From Pedobacter sp. HDW13 (GTDB lineage: Bacteria > Bacteroidota > Bacteroidia > Sphingobacteriales > Sphingobacteriaceae): a DNA stretch of 64,000 nucleotides. The translations under genes were made by a program, and so were the position numbers. Below are positions 36,224 to 46,674 of the stretch, one piece after another (position 1 is the stretch's first letter; every line of letters begins with the position of its first letter). The stretch is from the NCBI RefSeq assembly GCF_011303555.1, contig NZ_CP049868.1:1054001-1118000 (forward strand), given 5' to 3'. The notes under the pieces were generated by a model. It did no database searches and had not been told where the DNA came from. It was given only the letters and a program-made list of their open reading frames with translations.

Positions 36224-39200
36224 TTAAAACGACGCCCTGATATTAAAACCTAAACTTCTAACCAAAGGCCAGCCACCATATTCAGCAAAAGCACCTGCTC
36301 TATTGCTAAAAATACTTTCAGGATTAATACCATCCTTCGCTGTTTTATACAAATAGGCGATATTTCTACCTGTTAAATTTAAGCTTAAAGTATTGATCTT
36401 TAATTTACTTAAATATTTGCTAGGCACGTTGTATCCTACAGTTATCTCGCGAAGTGCTACCCATGAATTTTCAAATACTGAATACTCTCTGATACCACTT
36501 GACCATTGACTTAAGTTTTCATAATAAGCATAAGCCGGAATTGGCTTTAACAAACCTTGTTTAACCGCATCGGCATAAGTCATTCCACCTAAATCTACTC
36601 CATTAGCTTTTAATCCATCGTTTAATACACCATCCGGAATAATACCATCATGCTGTACCATGCCGTTCGCATCCGTATAAGTTACACCACCTGATGCTTC
36701 ATCTCTACCAAAAAGTGAATTCGCAAACGAACCATTAGCAGATCCATATTGATGGGTTCCTGAAGCCATTAAACCTCCAATTTTTGCATCGATCTGAAAA
36801 CCTAACGTAAAGTTTTTATAAGATAACTCTTGTCTGGTACTTGCAAGATAATTCTCCATCATAGTACCTAAATTTTTCTTAGTACCGTCATAATCCTGAG
36901 ATCTTACAAAAGTGTAATAACCACCAGTGGTTCCATAACCTGTATTACCCAATACTTTTTTGCCGTTGCTTGGGCTGGCAATTGGATTGCCGCTTGCATC
37001 TTTCTTTTGATAATATGAAAAAGCAGAACCCGTAATCAATGAGCCATATATTTCGCCTACTCTGGCAACCGAAGTGATATCGTTACCAAAAGCTAAATCC
37101 AGGTCGTAGTTTTCAACTCCAGGTGCCAATTCTATGATTTTGTTGCGGTTACGTGTAAAAGTAACTGAGGCATTCCAGTTAAAATCTTTTGATACGATTG
37201 GCTTTCCAGTTACTAAAACTTCAATACCTTGATTTTGGATGTTACCTGCATTTAAAGCTTGTGAATTAACACCAGATTCTTGTGGCAAAGAAAAACTCAA
37301 AATTTGGTTATAAGAATTTTTCTTATAATAAGCAAAATCAATGTTGATACGGTTCTTTAAGAATCCTAAATTGGTTCCAATTTCCAGTTCCTTGGTTAAC
37401 TCATTCTTTAAATTGTTGTTTTTAAGAATATTGTCGCTAAACCCATAAACCGATTGGTTACCGCCATTCGCATTATTAAAAGTACCATCCTGTAATTTAT
37501 AATACCCATCAGTATTAGTCTGCTGCGGTTTTGCTGATAATCCAGTAGCTGAGTATGTTGCCCTTAACTTACCAAAAGAGAGTATCGAACTATTTTTGAA
37601 TGCAGGTAATTCGGTAAAGATCCACGACAAACCTACACTTGGATAATAGTATGAATAATTACCGTGACCATCTCTATAAGTGAGTGCCGATGACCAGTCA
37701 TTTCTACCGCTAAAGTTTAAGGTTAACATGTTTTTCCAAGTAATATCACCATACAAATAAACCGCATCAGTACGCTCACCTAAGTTTGGATAGGCACTTG
37801 TTGATGCTGGATTAATTGAGTTTGCAATAGAATATACATCGGCAATTTTAAGCCCGCCATTGGTGTACGATCTGTTGTAAAAAGCAGAGTTACCAAGGTT
37901 TTTTTGATAAGTTTCCGCTCCTATTGAGGCATTCAATTCAAAATCATTTGATAACTGCTTACTTGCATTTAACAAGCCCTGAATACGATAAGATTTATTG
38001 GTATTTTGTGATATTTCATAATCGCCCCCGAGAATGCAACACCACTACCTCTATTTTTTCTTTCGTAGGCAATATTATAAAAGTTTGTATTGGTTCTTAC
38101 CAAAGCAGAAAGCCATGGAAGGATTTTGATATTTACATCAATATTGGCTAACAAATTATTTTCCTTTTGAGTTCTGTTATCATTTTCAAGTCCAAATGCA
38201 AATGATCCGATACCATAAGGATCGTAAAGATTACGATTGCTAGAGCCTAAAGCACCGCCCGTTACCGGATTGATATTGTTATTAATATAGGTACTTAAAT
38301 CTACGTTTCTGGGTTTATAATAAGTAAATGCAAATAAAGGGTTATTCGCACTTCCTTGTCTTGCCGGATTTAATGAATTCGACATAGTATAATTTATACT
38401 CGCATCAACCGAAATTGCTTTTGAAATTACCCGGGTTACCCTAAGTGCAAACGCATCTCTTTTTAAATTATTACCAGGTAAAACACTTGAATTATATAAA
38501 TTGGTATAAGCTAAACGATAGGTTGTGTTTTCATTTGCACCTTCAACCGATACGTTAGTATTGATAAACTTTCCTGTATTAAAATAATCTAATGGATTAT
38601 TGGCTACCCATGGTCTAACTACCCCATCTAAATCCTTAACCATTCTTCCATCCAATTTAGGTCCAAAAGAATATCCACCTACATAATAACCAGCCTGCTG
38701 ATCAACAACATCCATCCCATTTGCATCTTTTGCAAATACAGGTGAAATTCCACCTCCATACTCATTTTGAAGATCTACAAATTTATAAGCATCATCGAAA
38801 GAACTGGTTTGCGATACGGTTACGCCTAAACCCTTGGTAGCTTTACCCTTCTTAGAAGTAATAAGGAGTACACCACCCGCAGCTCTAGAACCGTATAGTG
38901 ACGACGCAGCAGCTCCTTTTAATACACTAATGCTTTCGATATCATCAGAGTTAATGTTTTTCATGATGTTACCAAAATCTGCTGCATCACCCCATGAATC
39001 TGCTCCGGAAGTACCTTGATCAAGTAATATACCATCGTAAACCACTAAAGGTTGGGTATTTGAACTTAAAGATGAGTTACCCCTGATTCTGATTCTCGAA
39101 GAAGATTGAGGTCCACTGGCACCCTGGTTAATCATAACCCCTGCTACCTTGCCTTGTAAAGCATTTACCACATTGGAGTTATTAGCCTGCGCTAACTCTG

Positions 39201-39579
39201 CACCACCTACAGCTGTTGCAGAATAACTTAACCTTTTTACTTCTTTTTTAACACCAAAGCCAGTAACAATAACTTCGTTCAGTGACTTGGAATCATCGTT
39301 CATAACAATAATTAGGTTAGCAGAAGCCGAAACCTCTTGAGTTACCAGACCTAAAGATTTAACAATTAATTTTGCTCCATCTTTAACGGTAAGGCTAAAT
39401 TTACCATCCGCGTTGGTAGACGTTCCGTTTTGAGTTCCCTTTTCGAGGATACTTACTCCGGGGATAGGGCTACCAGCAGCGTCCTTTACCGTGCCGGTAA
39501 CATTCTTTTGTGCAAAAGCTGTTATTGTTAAAAAACACAATAACAATATGCTTAAACACCTTAAGTACATTTTTTTCAT
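36224..39579 (-). pseudogene. SusC/RagA family TonB-dependent receptor, frameshifted
   Basis: Outer-membrane importer. Read as two frames: 37969-39579 (signal peptide, carboxypeptidase-regulatory-like domain about 24-108, TonB box EVIVTGFG, plug domain about 115-235 and first barrel strands) and 36224-37975 (rest of the barrel, ending NIRASF). Adding one G to the coding run at plus-strand 38025-38029 joins them as FSGGDYEISQNTNKSYRIQG and gives 1118 residues, the usual length. This is a true frameshift or a base-call error; if real, the locus could not import. ROK regulator upstream, susD downstream. Confidence 0.92.
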
Positions 39580-39591
39580 AATTTATTTTGT

Positions 39592-39704
39592 TTAGTTAAG
39601 ATTAGTTAAAATAATTTTCGAATTTAATTTCTCAGCCTTTTTGTTCTCTCATTTATTCTGGGGTTAGTTAAAAAAAAATATTTATTTAGTTTAGTTTTAG
39701 TTAA
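39592..39704. promoter_or_regulatory. Four copies of TTAGTTAA between the ROK gene and susC
   Basis: Exact TTAGTTAA octamers at 39592, 39602, 39664 and 39697. The first two are 10 bases apart, one helical turn, just upstream of the susC start; the last overlaps the stop codon of the ROK gene. The region (39580-39700) is AT-rich. They are a candidate operator for the adjacent ROK regulator. Which protein binds is inferred from position only. Confidence 0.45.
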
Positions 39705-40888
39705 TCAAATAAGCTATTTTCTACCATTAAACTGGCCGCTGCCAATAATTCGGCCTCATTTGTTAATGTAGAAAACTTAATATCTGTTTGTTCGGCGATA
39801 CGGGGAATACAAAACTCGTTTAGTGCCTGTTGTATTGGCGGGAGCAGCATTTTTCCGGCCTTAGCACCCTGCCCGCTTAAAACAATCCGTTCAGGATTTA
39901 AAATATGTATTAAAGTAGCCAACCCCTTGCCGATCTGAAATGCTGCATCAGCCAAAATAGAAATGGCTACAGGGTCTTGTTTTATAACCGCATGTAAAAA
40001 ATGATCAACATGGCTTTTAGTTTCATCCTTAAATAAGGTTCTTAAACTAGTTTCTTCACCATTCATTACCGCAGCTTCTGCTTTTTGAACCATGACCAAA
40101 AGAGAAGTTTCTACTTCTAAACAGCCTCGTTTACCACACGAACATAAGGTATTTGACTCAGACAATGGAATATGACTAAATTCGCCAGCATAACCACTAC
40201 TGCCCCTATATAATTTGCCGTTAATAATCAAACCTAAGCCCGTACCCAAGCCAATATTAACTACGAGCACATCTTTTAAGTTCCTTGCTTCACCAAAATT
40301 TAATTCTGCCAGCGCGATCAAACTCGAATCGTTATCGATATAAACAGGTAAGTTTAATTGTTTAGATAAATAATCCTGCAAGCTAATATCGCCTTCAACC
40401 TGCATAAAAGAATAGTTTACGCCACGCTCTGCATTAACAAAGCCCGGCATCCCTATCCCTATACCTAACAAATACTCCTTGCTAATGGTCGATTTTGTTA
40501 TACAATCATCAATAAAAGCTATTAACCCATCCACACTTTTACCCTCAGCCATATCTAAATCAATGGTCTGAGTAGGCAAAACCTGATGGTTTGACAAATC
40601 ATATATGGTTAACTGGGTGGTTAACTGATCCATGGCTACAGCTATTATGTACCTTTTATAATTAGGGTTCAATAAAAAATTCAATGCGCGACGTCCCCCT
40701 GTTGAAGGGGCTAATCCTTGCTCGATAATTAAACCATCCTCCATTAAAGCATTAACAGTGGAGGTAATCAGCGGCAAGCTTTTCTTTGTGCGTTTACTTA
40801 AATCAGTTAGGGACGATTTTTTTTTATAGTAAAGCAGCTTAATGATGTCGGCTCGTAATCTTTGTGCTTTCTTAATAGTTGCTGACAT
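39701..40888 (-). CDS. ROK family transcriptional regulator (NagC/Mlc type)
   Basis: DNA-binding sugar-responsive repressor of 395 residues. A winged-helix domain occupies about 8-65 (LTDLSKRTKKSLPLITSTV). The ROK domain follows, with GIGIGMPGF, the sugar-kinase-like GLGTGLGLIING and the zinc site CSCGKRGCLEV. The ligand is normally a sugar or sugar phosphate, which would be unusual for a locus with no glycosidase of its own; the GH29-GH3 operon downstream may belong to the same regulon. It sits 121 bases upstream of susC in the same orientation. Confidence 0.9.
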   Translation of the reverse strand: MSATIKKAQRLRADIIKLLYYKKKSSLTDLSKRTKKSLPLITSTVNALMEDGLIIEQGLAPSTGGRRALNFLLNPNYKRYIIAVAMDQLTTQLTIYDLSNHQVLPTQTIDLDMAEGKSVDGLIAFIDDCITKSTISKEYLLGIGIGMPGFVNAERGVNYSFMQVEGDISLQDYLSKQLNLPVYIDNDSSLIALAELNFGEARNLKDVLVVNIGLGTGLGLIINGKLYRGSSGYAGEFSHIPLSESNTLCSCGKRGCLEVETSLLVMVQKAEAAVMNGEETSLRTLFKDETKSHVDHFLHAVIKQDPVAISILADAAFQIGKGLATLIHILNPERIVLSGQGAKAGKMLLPPIQQALNEFCIPRIAEQTDIKFSTLTNEAELLAAASLMVENSLFD

Positions 40889-41158
40889 TTTACATTTGGT
40901 TTACATAAAATTATAAAAAAAAATAAAAGAAACGAAATCTTTTTAAAAAAATTAAAAAGAAATCCAATTATTAGCATTTTATCATTTCAACTAATCGTTA
41001 ATTAATTTGAAACAATAAAACAATCACATAGGTAAATACCCACTCAGATTAGCTTCCAAGCACTATTTTAGCTAACAAGGGAAGCAGCGATCAAAAGATA
41101 CGAGTTAAGCGTAATTCGTATTATTAATGACTCTAAGAAAAAAAGGTGATTTTGGCAC

Positions 41159-41189
41159 AAAAAAAAGGCCTGCATAAAATGCAAGCCTT
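41159..41189 (-). terminator. Rho-independent terminator of lepB
   Basis: Minus-strand stem of 11 bp with one G-T pair (AAGGCTTGCAT/ATGCAGGCCTT) followed by about eight T, 23 bases after the lepB stop. The remainder of the 323-base gap 40889-41211 is AT-rich and shows no gene. Confidence 0.85.
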
Positions 41190-41211
41190 AAATGAGTTAA
41201 TTAAAAATGGT

Positions 41212-42405
41212 TTAATGAATTCCCATAAACAATCTGCTCCACCTTATTTTATGTAAGAAAGAAGCTGTACTATCCCAGCTCATCCAAACAAACAGGGCTT
41301 TACCAACAATATGATCTTCAGGCACAAAGCCCCAGTAACGAGAGTCAGCAGAGTTATGGCGGTTATCACCCATCATCCAGTAATAATCCATTTTAAATGT
41401 ATAACTTGTAGCTGGCTTATCGTTAATAAACCACTTACCGTCTTTTTGCTCTACCTTATTGCCTTCGTAAGTTCTGATGGCGCGATAATAAAGTGGCATT
41501 GTATTACTGTCGATCTGCACCGTCCATCCTTTTACCGGAATTTTAATCGGACCAAAATTATCACGATTCCAAACTCTCTTCGGATCGTTAGGAAAAACCC
41601 CACCCGGAACTTCTCCAGCCGGATCGGGACTTAAAGTTACCGATTTTACAAAATCCAGTGCTTTCAGTTTATCTGCAATTTCTGATGAGGCATCAACAAT
41701 ATAGGTGTTGTCTGCCACTGCAGGAGTATTTCCGAGGTTCAGTTTAAATTCATCCAGTGCCGAATAATTAAAATCCATTGTTTTAAATTCGATACGATAT
41801 GGCATCATGCCTGTATTTTTTAATGGTTCGGCTTTACCATTTATGCTGGCAATACCGTTACTCATCGAAATTACATCGCCCGGAATACCGATACAGCGTT
41901 TAATAAAATTCTCGCGTTTATCAACAGGCCTATCTACAATAGTGTAAGTGCTGCGTACCTGCTCGCGTCCCATGCTCCGAACCAACTCGTAATAACTGGC
42001 TACCTGATTTTCTACTGCAACAGTATCACCTTCGGGGAAGTTGAAAACCACCACATCGTTTCTTTTAATTTTTGATAAACCCGGTAAACGGTGGTATTTC
42101 CATTGAACGCCATCCCAATATGCTTTGGTTGAAGTTGTTAAAGGCATGGTGTGGTGTGCGAAAGGAAAGGCAACCGGCGTCATTGGGATACGTGCGCCAT
42201 AATTTACCTTACTTACAAAAAGGAAATCGCCGATCAGTAACGAACGCTCCATCGATCCTGACGGAATGGTATAAGCTTCGATAAAGAATACACGGATGAT
42301 GGTTGCAGCTACTACAGCAAAAACAATAGCATCTACCCACTCGCGGGTTTTCGTTTTCTTCTTCTTAGTGGCATCTTTTTTTCTCTGCCAGAATTTATAA
42401 TTCAT
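41212..42405 (-). CDS. lepB: Signal peptidase I
   Basis: Membrane serine protease that cleaves signal peptides during export. The catalytic Ser51 is in TIPSGSME and the Lys169 general base in NFIKRCIGIPGD; the GDNRHNSADSRYWG box is near the C-terminus. At 397 residues it is longer than the E. coli enzyme, with a large insertion at about 190-310, which is usual in Bacteroidota. One transmembrane segment at about 24-42. It belongs to the parA-parB-DUF5683-dapB-lepB string. Confidence 0.96.
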   Translation of the reverse strand: MNYKFWQRKKDATKKKKTKTREWVDAIVFAVVAATIIRVFFIEAYTIPSGSMERSLLIGDFLFVSKVNYGARIPMTPVAFPFAHHTMPLTTSTKAYWDGVQWKYHRLPGLSKIKRNDVVVFNFPEGDTVAVENQVASYYELVRSMGREQVRSTYTIVDRPVDKRENFIKRCIGIPGDVISMSNGIASINGKAEPLKNTGMMPYRIEFKTMDFNYSALDEFKLNLGNTPAVADNTYIVDASSEIADKLKALDFVKSVTLSPDPAGEVPGGVFPNDPKRVWNRDNFGPIKIPVKGWTVQIDSNTMPLYYRAIRTYEGNKVEQKDGKWFINDKPATSYTFKMDYYWMMGDNRHNSADSRYWGFVPEDHIVGKALFVWMSWDSTASFLHKIRWSRLFMGIH

Positions 42406-42465
42406 ATATCTTAATTTTGGTCTGCGATTTTATTTAATCGACTACCTGTTATCTGCATTTCCTTT

Positions 42466-42499
42466 GGTGTGATTTCACAGATTAAGCGATATCACAGAT
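42466..42499 (-). repeat. Tandem pair of a 17-bp repeat between dapB and lepB
   Basis: Two adjacent 17-base units on the minus strand, ATCTGTGATATCGCTTA and ATCTGTGAAATCACACC. The same unit, in pairs or triplets, occurs three times on the plus strand in the Kdp locus. Function unknown. Confidence 0.6.
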
Positions 42500-42537
42500 T
42501 TATTTAGCGATTTGATCTTTCAGCTTTAGTACCAGTC

Positions 42538-43271
42538 CTATTCAAAAATATCTGTAATACTGAAAAATCCTTTTTTATCTTTCACCCACTCTGCTGCCAC
42601 CACTGCACCTAAAGCAAAACCAGCACGGTTATGTGCGGTATGTTTAATTTCTATTTCATCAACCTCGCTACTGTAAATTACTGTATGCGTACCAGGAATA
42701 TTTTCAATCCTGTGCGACTCAATCAGTAATTGATCAGCTTTCGGAAACAACTCTACATCGGTTCCCACCACTTCATTTAACCACTCTTGTTTGCGTTCAA
42801 GATTTTCAACAATCCCTCTGCCAGTGTAATGGCTGTTCCGCTTGGCGAATCCAGTTTCTGGGTATGGTGAATTTCTTCTACCTGCACCTCGTAAGCCGGA
42901 TAATTATTCATCAGTTTAGCCAGTGTTTGGTTAAGTTTAAAGAACAGATTTACGCCAATACTGAAGTTAGACCCATAAAGTAAGGTATTGTTACTTTTAT
43001 CGCAGTCATCTTTTACTTCCTGTAATTTGCCATACCAACCAGTTGTGCCTACAACTACCGGCACATTGGCATCAAAACAGGTATCAATATTTTTTAAAAC
43101 CGAATCGGGTGTACTAAAATCGATAGCAACATCTGCAGCCTTTAAATTTTCGCGGGTTAAATCTTTCTGATTATCGATAGTTATTTTTAAAACGATTTCG
43201 TGACCGCGTTCGAGAGCAAATTTTTCTATAATCTGCCCCATTTTGCCGTAACCTAAAAGCGCAATTTTCAT
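42538..43271 (-). pseudogene. dapB: 4-hydroxy-tetrahydrodipicolinate reductase, frameshifted
   Basis: NAD(P)H-dependent reductase of lysine and diaminopimelate synthesis. Two frames: 42777-43271 (N-terminal Rossmann part GYGKMGQ and the substrate motif EEIHHTQKLDSPSGTA) and 42538-42771 (C-terminal part). Adding one G to the coding run at plus-strand 42814-42816 joins them as AEGIVENLERKQEWLNEVVG and gives 244 residues, the normal length. dapB is usually essential for cell wall synthesis, so a base-call error is the likelier explanation unless a second copy exists outside the window. Confidence 0.93.
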
Positions 43272-43355
43272 CTATATATTATATTAAAGGTGATTAAAAA
43301 GATCATCAATTATAAGCATTTTGTTGTTGGCAATAACATGATCGTTTTATTGAGA

Positions 43356-44087
43356 TTAAAATGTGAGTGATAATTTGAGTGCAGGCGTGGCGTTGAAGCC
43401 GAACACCGTGTTCGTGTTGATCATTGTTGGCATGACTTTTACGGTCCCCAGATTATCATCGATGTTAAAGAAATGCAGTCGAGCGGCAACATAGGCATCA
43501 ACAATATTGGCAAAATAAACCAAACCATAAGAGAAAAGCACAATCTGCCTGTTTCTTCTGTAAGTATCCTTACGTAAGGTTATTCCTGAAGTTGAATATC
43601 TGGCACCGAAAGGTCCATTAGGATCAGGTGTTCCATTATTCAAATCGCGATATTGAAGCTCTTTCAGCGATAAATTATACTGCTTGGTACTTTCGATATA
43701 AGACATAGTAAGCACCGTAATACCACCATAAATGGCTGCTATTTTGCCTCCTGTATAAATTTTTTGCCAAAACTGGCTTTTGCCAGCCCTGGTTCCATAA
43801 CCATCGCTAAGTAATTGCATGTTGTACAGCTGTCCCCAGCCTGGTATAATCATCGATCTAAAAACCGCCTTTCTACCGGCAACTTTGCCAGGGTTAACGT
43901 ATTTGGCTTTCATCGAATCCTGGCGGGTTACCGGCTGCTTTGCCCCTCCCTTACCAATTGGTACTACCACTTTCGTTTTTGTGGTATCAGCAGATTTTAA
44001 TACAGTATCCTTTACCTGCGCACTTGCCAGGTTTACAATAAAAAATGTAAATAAAGAAAGTAGTATTAAAAGCTTCGTTTTTTGCAT
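43356..44087 (-). CDS. DUF5683 domain-containing exported protein
   Basis: 243 residues with a signal peptide ending near ASAQ. The frame can be opened at a TTG (44093), but ATG 44087 is preferred because it overlaps the parB stop by one base (TAATG). The domain includes AVFRSMIIPGWGQLYN and two hydrophobic segments near IAAIYGGITVLTMSYI and IVLFSYGLVYFANIVDAY, matching DUF5683, a Bacteroidota family of unknown function that regularly follows parB. Likely membrane-associated. Confidence 0.88.
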   Translation of the reverse strand: MQKTKLLILLSLFTFFIVNLASAQVKDTVLKSADTTKTKVVVPIGKGGAKQPVTRQDSMKAKYVNPGKVAGRKAVFRSMIIPGWGQLYNMQLLSDGYGTRAGKSQFWQKIYTGGKIAAIYGGITVLTMSYIESTKQYNLSLKELQYRDLNNGTPDPNGPFGARYSTSGITLRKDTYRRNRQIVLFSYGLVYFANIVDAYVAARLHFFNIDDNLGTVKVMPTMINTNTVFGFNATPALKLSLTF

Positions 44088-44995
44088 TACCAATCTAATA
44101 ATTCTAAAATCCTGTTCAGGTCGTCGTCGCTCATAAATGGGATTTCTATTGCCCCTTTACCATTCTGGGTTACTTTTAATTTTACCCGGGTGGCAAATTT
44201 AGAAGCCAAATCGTCCTGTAGTTTTTGATATTGGAAAGAAACTGCCTTTACTTTTGGTTTGTCGGCTGCTTTTAAGGGTACATGCTGTAAGTTACGCACC
44301 AATTCTTCAACCTTCCGAACTGAAAGACCCTTTTCAAGGATTTCCTGGTGAATATACAACTGCCTGTCTACACCATCTACATTGATTAATGCTCTGGCGT
44401 GCCCCATTGAAATTCGCTGATCGCGGATAGAAGCCTGAATAGCGGGTGGAAGTTTTAACAGACGCAGATAGTTGGTTACCGTAGTACGGTTTTTACCTAC
44501 CCGTTCGCCCAATTGCTCTTGCTTTAAACCCACCTCATCAATCATCCTTTGGAAACTCAAAGCCACCTCAATGGCGTTTAAATTTTCGCGTTGGATATTT
44601 TCAATCAATGCCATTTCCAGCATCTGCTGATCGTTGGCACTACGGATATAAGCCGGAACCTGAGTTAGGCCAGCCAGTTTTGAGGCCCTGAACCTACGTT
44701 CGCCCGAAATTAACTGGTATTTGTTTGCGCCAAGTTTCCTAACGGTAATTGGCTGAATCAGCCCCTGCACTCTGATCGAATCGGCAAGCTCGTTTAAAGC
44801 AACCTGATCAAATTCGGTACGCGGCTGGTAAGGATTGGTTTCAACTTCTGTTAAATTTACATGACTGATATTGCCAACCTGCTCGGTTTCGCTTACAGCA
44901 TTTACCTGCTGTTTCGGTGGATGAGCAGCTTCGCTATCATCTAAAAGCGCACTTAGCCCTCTTCCTAAACCTGTTTTTCGCTGAAAAGATGTCAT
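44087..44995 (-). CDS. parB: Chromosome partitioning protein ParB
   Basis: CTP-dependent parS-binding protein for chromosome segregation. At 302 residues it has the usual order: an N-terminal KTGLGRGLSALL tail that contacts ParA, the ParB/Srx-like domain with NPYQPR, ISGERRFRA (CTP binding), ALIENIQRENLN, then a helix-turn-helix at about 160-190. It follows parA by 7 bases. No parS-like palindrome was noticed in the window, but I could not search exhaustively. Confidence 0.96.
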   Translation of the reverse strand: MTSFQRKTGLGRGLSALLDDSEAAHPPKQQVNAVSETEQVGNISHVNLTEVETNPYQPRTEFDQVALNELADSIRVQGLIQPITVRKLGANKYQLISGERRFRASKLAGLTQVPAYIRSANDQQMLEMALIENIQRENLNAIEVALSFQRMIDEVGLKQEQLGERVGKNRTTVTNYLRLLKLPPAIQASIRDQRISMGHARALINVDGVDRQLYIHQEILEKGLSVRKVEELVRNLQHVPLKAADKPKVKAVSFQYQKLQDDLASKFATRVKLKVTQNGKGAIEIPFMSDDDLNRILELLDW

Positions 44996-45002
44996 CTATA
45001 AT

Positions 45003-45806
45003 TTATAAAGTTGCTGTTCCAATATTTTCTTCTTCTTTTAACAAGCCGTTCTTTTTTACAATTTCGCGGGCAAGGTTAAGGTAGTTAATGGCACCTTTAC
45101 AGTTTGCATCGTGCATAATTACCGAAACGCCATAACTTGGTGCCTCACTTAAACGGGTGTTACGCTGAATAATGGTTTCGAAAACCAGTTCGTTGAAGTG
45201 TGTTTTAACTTCTTCTACTACCTGGTTCGATAAACGTAAACGCACATCGTACATGGTTAATAAAATACCTTCAATTTCCAGATCTGTATTTAAACGGTTC
45301 TGTACAATTTTAATGGTATTTAATAATTTACCCAAACCTTCAAGGGCGAAATACTCGCACTGTACCGGAATAATTACCGAATCGGCTGCTGTTAAAGCAT
45401 TAATGGTAATTAAACCCAATGATGGAGAACAATCGATAATGATAAAATCGTACTGATCTTTAATTTTCTCCAAAACCGCTTTCATTTTATACTCGCGGTT
45501 GTTCAGGTTAATCATTTCAATCTCCGCACCCACTAAATCGATGTGCGCGGGTAATAAATCTAAATTTGGTGTATCAGTTTTTTGAATCGCCTGTAAAGGG
45601 TCGATATCATTAATAATACACTCATAAATACTATCTTTTATATTCCGGGGATCGAAACCGATACCGGATGTTGAATTTGCCTGTGGATCGGCATCAACTA
45701 ACAAAGTTTTATATTCTAGTACGGCTAAACTAGCAGCCAGGTTTATTGATGAAGTTGTTTTACCAACACCACCTTTTTGATTTGCTAATGCAATAATTTT
45801 GCTCAT
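45003..45806 (-). CDS. parA: Chromosome partitioning ATPase ParA/Soj
   Basis: Walker-type ATPase partner of ParB. At 267 residues it contains the deviant Walker A KGGVGKTTSSINLA at about 10-23, the A' motif LLVDADPQANST and the Walker B IIIDCSPSLGL. First gene of the par-dapB-lepB string. Short leader, no clear promoter seen. Confidence 0.97.
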   Translation of the reverse strand: MSKIIALANQKGGVGKTTSSINLAASLAVLEYKTLLVDADPQANSTSGIGFDPRNIKDSIYECIINDIDPLQAIQKTDTPNLDLLPAHIDLVGAEIEMINLNNREYKMKAVLEKIKDQYDFIIIDCSPSLGLITINALTAADSVIIPVQCEYFALEGLGKLLNTIKIVQNRLNTDLEIEGILLTMYDVRLRLSNQVVEEVKTHFNELVFETIIQRNTRLSEAPSYGVSVIMHDANCKGAINYLNLAREIVKKNGLLKEEENIGTATL

Positions 45807-45986
45807 CTATGTATCAGAAATTTACTTAACGTTTACTGGGGCTGTGTTATTTATACTTTTTAATTGGCAAAAAGTTCTATTTTTGCGTTGTTTACGGCCT
45901 TTTTCACAATCAGCTAAGATACAAACTATATGGCAATTTTAGCAACAAGCGCATTCGGGTTTTGAACATCTTATTAACAATTATCC

Positions 45987-46508
45987 ATGATTACAATTAT
46001 AGCCGCAACCAACAGGTACAATAGCAATACGTTAAAAGTTGCCAAATATTACCAAAAGCAACTAAAAGAAAAAGGTGCCAATGCTACAGTATTCAGTTTG
46101 GAGCACCTGCCTATTGACGTGCTTAATACTGATATGTACGGCAAAAGATCGGATGCTTTCCAAAAAATCCAGGATATGATTAATGAGACTCAAAAATTCA
46201 TTTTCGTTATGCCCGAATACAACGGCAGCTACCCTGGTGTGTTGAAAGTATTAATAGATGCCTGCAATTTCCCGGATAGTTTTTACGATAAAAAAGCAGC
46301 TTTAGTGGGCATTTCATCAGGAAAATATGGCAACATAAGGGGCGTTGACCACTTTACAGGGGTTTGCCACTATATCCATTTAAACATCTTACCCTTGCGC
46401 CTGCATATCCCCAACATTAAAACAGAACTGGATGCTGAGGGGAATTTAATAAAAGAAGATACGATTAAGTTTACCAACGAGCAGATTGATAAGTTTATCA
46501 ATTTTTAA
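45987..46508 (+). CDS. NAD(P)H-dependent FMN reductase
   Basis: Flavodoxin-like reductase of 173 residues. The phosphate-binding start IIAATNRYNSNTLKVAKYY and the flavin motif MPEYNGSYPGVLKVLIDAC are those of the NADPH-dependent FMN reductase family (azoreductase/chromate reductase group). It is divergent from parA and monocistronic. A TATTTTTG at 45878-45885 could be a -7 element but is 100 bases away. Physiological acceptor unknown. Confidence 0.88.
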   Translation: MITIIAATNRYNSNTLKVAKYYQKQLKEKGANATVFSLEHLPIDVLNTDMYGKRSDAFQKIQDMINETQKFIFVMPEYNGSYPGVLKVLIDACNFPDSFYDKKAALVGISSGKYGNIRGVDHFTGVCHYIHLNILPLRLHIPNIKTELDAEGNLIKEDTIKFTNEQIDKFINF

Positions 46509-46674
46509 GATTCTGTTTTTTCCCACAAAAGGCACTAAATTCTACTGAAAGGTGCTAACTATTGAGCACTATCAGGCCATGTAATTTCATATATAAAATC
46601 TTATAACAATATACTTTATAGCGCATTTTAGTATCAGCCATTTTTTTGCTTACTTGGCAGCTTAAAAAACAGGT

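Noticed and set aside
44087..46000. parS site or replication origin next to parAB
   Set aside because: No clear parS palindrome or DnaA-box cluster was seen by eye in this region; absence is not proven.
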